Origin: CAWKEY01 sp963848675
GTDB lineage: Bacteria > Pseudomonadota > Gammaproteobacteria > Methylococcales > Methylomonadaceae
Assembly (NCBI GenBank): GCA_963848675.1
Contig: CAWKEY010000056.1
Location: 1 to 18,789 of the forward strand
Length of the DNA stretch: 18,789 nucleotides
Direction of reading: 5' to 3'
Shown: piece after piece, positions 15,413 to 18,789 of the stretch
Layout: each line of letters starts with the position of its first letter
How positions within the stretch are numbered: the stretch's first letter is position 1
Notes under the pieces: generated by a model
What the model saw: only the letters and a program-made list of their open reading frames with translations
What the model was told of the DNA's origin: nothing
The model's database searches: none
Translations under genes and position numbers: made by a program

Positions 15413-17104
15413 TTACCGTCCCCGGCCCAGCTCATGCACCGGTTGCGGTACGGTTTCTTTCTGCACCGCCTGCGCCCTCGCCTGCTGTAGCCGCTGCCGC
15501 TCGTTCTCGATGCCGGTTTGCAGTTCTGGATTATTGATCTTAAAGCCGTGTTCAGCGGCCAACTCGACGCACAGGGCTTTATATTCAGGATTACCGTTAA
15601 TCCGGAAGCTGCCCCATTTCTGCGCTGACAGCTGCAAGGCCGACAGTACACAGTCCCGGTTCCGCCAGTCGTGAATGTCAATCTCCCGGCCTTTGTCTAC
15701 AAAAGACGCTATGCCGCTTTGCCCAGTTGCCTGGGTCTCTTCCTCTTTCCGAAAATAGTGCACCTGCCGGCCCTGAATTCTCGCCGTATAAGCGCGGATG
15801 TCTCGCGGCGTCGGCGGTTCGTTGGTATCCCCTTGGATACGCTGCGGCTCGGTATGGCGATACCGCCAAACATCCGCTTGTTCCGGCTGTTGCTGTTGCC
15901 GTAGCCATTGCTCATAGTCCGGAAAGGGCCGGTATTGTTGGCGTAACTGTTTCCAGGCCTGTTGATGGCCTTCCTTGAGACCGGCTTTCTCGGCGGCCTG
16001 TTCGGCGGCGAGGACACTGCGCATCGCATTCAGCAAATCGCCCTTGCCTTTCCAGCTGCCTGTTAAAATCGTTTCGCGCTTGGCTTTCTGTTGCGTGGCC
16101 AGTTGTTTGCGTTCTGCATCCTGGCGCTTTCGAAGTGCCAGCGTCGCTGCGTTACGGGCGGCATAGTGGGCTTTCCGGTCTGTAATGAAAGTTTCCCAGC
16201 CGGGTTGCGCCGCCTGGATCGGTTCTGGCCCGCGCTCAACGATGTTTAACCGGTCAATCGGCGGCTGATAAGGCCCCAGGCGTTTTTGTAAATGCGGCAA
16301 ACTGGCCGCTCGATCCACGCTGCTGGGTTTGATGGCTACCTCGCCGACAAACAACATTGCCCCGCTGCCCTTCTTTTCGTAGCGGATGCCTTTTTCGGCC
16401 AGTTGCCGGTGTAAGGTTTGCCAATCGGTTGCCGATTGGATGATGGCGGCGCCGTCTTCAATCGCCACCCGTTGTGCTGATTTCTCGCCAGTACGTTGCT
16501 CACGGTCTCGCGTGACCTGATCGGGTTGCCGCTGCTTTCGCGCCGCATCCAACGCCGTGTCGATGTGCTCCCGGCCCAGCTCGCCGTTTTCCAAGACTTG
16601 ATAGCGTCCGTGTGGTTCACGATGCCAACCTTGGGCGTGTTCGATGCGAGCAATGGCTTTGTGTGCGGCTTCAATATCAAAGCCTTTATTCGGCTTGACG
16701 ACTTTCAGGGTCTCCGGATGCACCCGGTTGATGACCAGGTGCAGGTGTAGATTATCGGTGTCGGCGTGAAGGCCGTAGACCGTCTGGTGGCCGTTCAGTC
16801 CCAATTCATCCAGGAAGAGGCTCACCGCTTCGTCTATCTGTTGATGGCTGGGTTGTTCGCCTGCTTGCCAGCTGATGACGTAGTGATTGACGGTGTCTTT
16901 GCTTCTTACCGCCTCCTGGGACAAGGCCAGCATTTCCGCTTTATGGCTTTGGGGGCTGTCCGTCAAAAAACCTCGCGAACCGGCATAGACGCACTTCTCG
17001 TTTTCATTTTTGCTTTCGGGGTTGAGAATGTAATCCAATAGCCCGCCGATACGGCCAGCTTTGCTGGCGGACTTTTTCGGGTTTTTAATTTTTTTGACGA
17101 CCAC
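15413..17104 (-). CDS. mobA: MOBP-type relaxase with LPD7-like C-terminus
   Basis: The 563-residue protein is predicted to nick oriT and pilot the transferred strand. The N-terminal relaxase domain (about 1-250) has a candidate catalytic Tyr25 in GGLLDYIL and the metal-binding motif H113-ADTDN-L-H120-L-H122 followed by VINRVHPET, typical of MOBP relaxases. A charged helical region follows. The C-terminal part (about 467-529) has SFVDKGREIDIHD...ALQLSAQKWGSF...AAEHGFKINNPEL, the LPD7 domain of plasmid relaxases. The start is GTG 17104 and overlaps mobC by 20 bases, so the two are translationally coupled. The stop lies one base from the TGTAGCGG arm, so the natural C-terminus could be slightly altered. 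Confidence 0.88.
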   Translation of the reverse strand: MVVKKIKNPKKSASKAGRIGGLLDYILNPESKNENEKCVYAGSRGFLTDSPQSHKAEMLALSQEAVRSKDTVNHYVISWQAGEQPSHQQIDEAVSLFLDELGLNGHQTVYGLHADTDNLHLHLVINRVHPETLKVVKPNKGFDIEAAHKAIARIEHAQGWHREPHGRYQVLENGELGREHIDTALDAARKQRQPDQVTRDREQRTGEKSAQRVAIEDGAAIIQSATDWQTLHRQLAEKGIRYEKKGSGAMLFVGEVAIKPSSVDRAASLPHLQKRLGPYQPPIDRLNIVERGPEPIQAAQPGWETFITDRKAHYAARNAATLALRKRQDAERKQLATQQKAKRETILTGSWKGKGDLLNAMRSVLAAEQAAEKAGLKEGHQQAWKQLRQQYRPFPDYEQWLRQQQQPEQADVWRYRHTEPQRIQGDTNEPPTPRDIRAYTARIQGRQVHYFRKEEETQATGQSGIASFVDKGREIDIHDWRNRDCVLSALQLSAQKWGSFRINGNPEYKALCVELAAEHGFKINNPELQTGIENERQRLQQARAQAVQKETVPQPVHELGRGR

Positions 17105-17405
17105 AGCTTAAACTCTCGATGTAGGCTTTCAGCGCCACCAGAACCTCGGCGGTTTCTTTGCTGTTGACGCCGTTGCTTTCGTTATGCACATGTTTGACTA
17201 AGCCGCCCAGGCGGCGCAGTTCTTTAATCATGATCGCATCGGCATTGGCGATAATCGGCCTGCCGAAGTAGCGGCGGCGCACCAGTTCCGACATGCTCAA
17301 GGCCGCTAGGTCTGCGTCTTCGCGTAGGCGTTCTTTTTCGCTGGCCGTGAGGCGCAGCCGTAGCATGGCGTCCAGCGGTTCAACGCCGAGTGTTTCAAAT
17401 ACCAT
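17085..17405 (-). CDS. mobC: MobC/TraJ-like relaxosome accessory protein
   Basis: The 106-residue protein has the family pattern LRLRLTASEKERLREDADLA-x-S-MSELVRRRYFGRPI followed by ELRRLGGLVKHVHNE. The N-terminal part is a ribbon-helix-helix-type DNA-binding region and the C-terminal part is helical. Such proteins bind the oriT inverted repeat and recruit the relaxase. A perfect AAGGAG stands 7-8 bases before ATG 17405 on the minus strand. Its 3' end overlaps the relaxase start. Confidence 0.87.
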   Translation of the reverse strand: MVFETLGVEPLDAMLRLRLTASEKERLREDADLAALSMSELVRRRYFGRPIIANADAIMIKELRRLGGLVKHVHNESNGVNSKETAEVLVALKAYIESLSCGRQKN

Positions 17406-17842
17406 GTGGCTATCTCCTTTTAAATTCCATGACGCTTGTTAAGGGGTATCGGTGTCATAGCATCCTCGCCGTTGACTCGTTTCGGTTATGATCCGGCGTG
17501 GTTTTCGGCCACATCGGTGCGGCGTTGACGGATCAGGTACTGTGCCGTGCGAGCTATGTGTGTCTTGAATGCAAGCAGCGATAGCGCCACGCATTCGGGG
17601 TCCAGGGGCATCACCTGGCAGGATTGAGCCGGACTGTGAGAAGCGTAGCGCCGAATGGTCTGGCGTCCCTTGGCATCGCATACACTAGTATGTGTATTCC
17701 AAGGGCCATCCTGTATCAATGGTTAGGCTTACTTAAAGCGTACGATCTTAGACTGTTTAAAACCGCTTTTCAATCACGACAATTCGTTTTATGCTGTCTA
17801 CCGATAAACAGTATTGAACACAGTAAGCAACGGAGTGATTCG
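17406..17842. other. Divergent intergenic region of the mobilization module
   Basis: This 437-bp region separates leftward mobC from the rightward small gene. It contains the candidate oriT (17667-17720). An alternative nick-like string, CAATCCTGCC on the minus strand (17617-17626), is next to a CCAGG/CCTGG inversion. Promoters for both transcripts must lie here, but no convincing boxes stand out. Confidence 0.5.
17667..17720 (+). other. Candidate MOBP origin of transfer (oriT)
   Basis: CCCTTGG (17667-17673) and CCAAGGG (17699-17705) form an interrupted inverted repeat, with ATACAC/GTGTAT (17680-17685, 17692-17697) inside. Eight bases after the repeat comes CATCCTG|T (nick between 17713 and 17714), which fits the MOBP nick consensus YATCCTGY. 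A repeat about 8 bp from nic is the usual relaxosome layout, and the cognate relaxase and MobC genes are adjacent. Confidence 0.6.
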
Positions 17843-18226
17843 ATGGGATACACTAATGAAAAATTAGAGGCAATTGCGGCTAAGTTGAAAAATATGCCGG
17901 TCATTGAGAAAAAGAAGCAGGAACACAGTAAACAGGATGCGGTAAAATTGCTGTCAAAGGAGATAGCACTCTTGCAAAAACGCGGCTATACGCTGGATCA
18001 AATCGCGGAAACTTTACGCGGCGAAGGTTTGGATATTACCACACCTACCCTGAAGAGTTATTTACAGCGGATTAAGGCCGGGAAAAATAAAGATTCAAAA
18101 ACGGCACATAAAACCGAATCGAAAAAAACGGTAACGCCAGTGAATAAGCAAGCAGCAGAAACCGGACAACAGTCTAAAGAGTCGGAAGCATTCTTTACGC
18201 CGAAACCGGACAGCGACGATATTTAA
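17843..18226 (+). CDS. Small mobilization-associated DNA-binding-type protein
   Basis: The 127-residue protein starts at ATG 17843, supported by CGGAG 9 bases upstream. A frame extending up to 17624 is rejected because it would run through the oriT and has no family-like sequence. The middle part (KEIALLQKRGYTLDQIAETL then ITTPTLKSYLQRIK) looks like a helix-turn-helix of the kind found in TraK/StbA/KfrA-like plasmid proteins. The C-terminal 45 residues are Lys/Glu/Gln-rich and probably disordered. Position next to oriT and ahead of a ParA-like gene suggests a role in transfer-region binding or plasmid stability. The exact family is uncertain. Confidence 0.7.
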   Translation: MGYTNEKLEAIAAKLKNMPVIEKKKQEHSKQDAVKLLSKEIALLQKRGYTLDQIAETLRGEGLDITTPTLKSYLQRIKAGKNKDSKTAHKTESKKTVTPVNKQAAETGQQSKESEAFFTPKPDSDDI

Positions 18227-18280
18227 AGAGGGGTTAATCAGTCTCATTGAATCAGCAGCTTAATTTAAGGAAAAATCATC

Positions 18281-18580
18281 ATGGCTAAAAAAATATATTT
18301 GATCGGCGGTAGCAAAGGTGGGGTTGGTAAAAGCATGGTGTCGATGGCCATCATCGATTATTTGCAAGAACAAGGCGAAAGCGTGTTGTTGATTGAATCG
18401 GATACCAGTAACCCGGATGTCTGGAAAGGTTATGGTGAGTGCGTGGAAACCCAATTGCTTAATCTGGATGAGGCGGATGGCTGGATACAATTGGTGAATT
18501 TGTGCGATAGCAAACCCGAGTGCGTGGTGGTGATCAATACCGCCGCCCGGAATAACCAGGGCGTTAGCGCCTATGTGTAG
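18281..18580 (+). pseudogene. ParA/StbB/MobD-like ATPase, C-terminally truncated
   Basis: The 99-residue product starts MAKKIYLIGGSKGGVGKSM, with the deviant Walker A KGGVGKS at about residues 12-18, and includes VVVINTAARNNQGVSAY, corresponding to the switch region. StbB/MobD-type relatives run to about 200-240 residues, so roughly the C-terminal half is lost. The break falls exactly where the TGTAGCGG arm starts at 18576, and the stop TAG belongs to the arm. AAGGA precedes ATG 18281. The adjacent mobilization genes match the mob regions of IncQ-like and IncW-like plasmids, where a ParA-like gene sits beside oriT. It is probably non-functional. Confidence 0.8.
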
Positions 18581-18789
18581 CGGCTCGCGTTTGAAAACGG
18601 TTGGGCTCGCATTCGATGCGGTTTTGAGCTCAAATTAATTGCAACTGAAATAACCGTTGGGCTCAGATTATCTGCAAATGAGCTTGCATTTATCGACCAT
18701 GGCTTGCATTCCATTGGCTTGAGCTCAAATTATCTGCAAATGAAAATCGGGCATATCATCGACCGCAAGATATGTATTTTATGGGTACA
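18575..18789 (+). mobile_element. Right inverted arm, iteron-rich putative transposon end
   Basis: It begins TGTAGCGGCTCGCG at 18576 and consists of degenerate 20-33 bp units starting with GCTC or GCTT. Three contain forms of TCAAATTATCTGCAAATG (18629-18651, 18660-18682, 18722-18744). The order of motifs mirrors the left arm in inverted orientation. Multiple transposase-binding repeats behind a TGT end are typical of Tn7/Tn5053/Mu-type transposons. The body would lie beyond the window's right edge, and no gene is visible in the 209 bases present. Confidence 0.55.

Noticed and set aside
15671..16166. Plus-strand frames opposite the relaxase
   Set aside because: They are shadows of the minus-strand relaxase, which has the relaxase motifs and an LPD7-like domain.
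17611..17633. Alternative nick site CAATCCTGCC on the minus strand as the main oriT
   Set aside because: The base before ATCCTG is A rather than a pyrimidine, and the neighbouring CCAGG/CCTGG inversion is short. The site at 17713/17714 fits better, so this is kept only as an alternative.
17624..17842. N-terminal extension of the small mobilization gene to position 17624
   Set aside because: It would run through the oriT repeat and nick site, has no good ribosome binding site, and the extra 73 residues lack any family-like pattern. ATG 17843 has GGAG at proper spacing.
15302..18789. Mob genes plus arms as one transposon with the arms as its own inward ends
   Set aside because: The TGT termini sit at the gene-proximal side of both arms, whereas DDE transposon ends have TGT outermost with repeats running inward. 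The outward-facing reading fits better, although it is not proven.

Overview
The window looks like an accessory, mobile-element-rich stretch of a gammaproteobacterial genome or large plasmid. Gene style fits environmental aquatic gammaproteobacteria such as the methanotrophs: long globin/PAS/GGDEF/EAL proteins, FG-GAP/PKD surface proteins, REP-associated tyrosine transposases (RAYTs), an IS10-type IS4 element and a MOBP mobilization module. That taxonomic guess is inference; no rRNA, tRNA or housekeeping marker is present.

Left part (1-9538). A 5'-truncated PIN-domain toxin-like gene is followed by a 951-residue cytoplasmic c-di-GMP enzyme (globin-like sensor, two PAS domains, intact GGDEF and EAL). 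About 440 bp after it lies a structured leader resembling a c-di-GMP-I (GEMM) riboswitch, whose 3' side is also the 5' arm of a strong intrinsic terminator. The leader precedes a 1483-residue secreted multidomain protein (FG-GAP repeats, IPT, PKD, Ig-like and a lectin-like C-terminus). A c-di-GMP-metabolising enzyme thus sits next to a candidate c-di-GMP-controlled surface protein; c-di-GMP would be predicted to switch expression ON. Two degenerate copies of one palindromic repeat bracket the surface-protein gene. Two overlapping paralogous small lipoprotein genes follow.

Middle part (9539-15074). This is an insertion-sequence graveyard: a RAYT N-terminal remnant, an IS200-like end and truncated tnpA, and a REP-type palindrome. 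A secreted seven-repeat, probable beta-propeller protein follows, made by duplication of a three-repeat block. Next come two directly repeated 1347-bp IS10-type elements in the arrangement TSD-IS-TSD-IS-TSD, with three identical 9-bp copies of GGTCAGACT. A frameshifted RAYT C-terminal remnant lies beyond.

Right part (15302-18789). A plasmid-type mobilization module has a MOBP relaxase (mobA-like) and a MobC-like accessory protein on the minus strand. Divergent from them are a small DNA-binding-type protein and a ParA/StbB/MobD-like ATPase. A candidate oriT lies in the divergent intergenic region. The module is cut on both sides by related, inverted, iteron-rich sequences that begin with TGTAGCGG and run away from it. 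They look like the outer ends of Tn7/Tn5053/Mu-type transposons, and the right one truncates the ParA gene exactly at its TGT. This boundary structure and the GEMM-like leader are the most interesting parts of the window.
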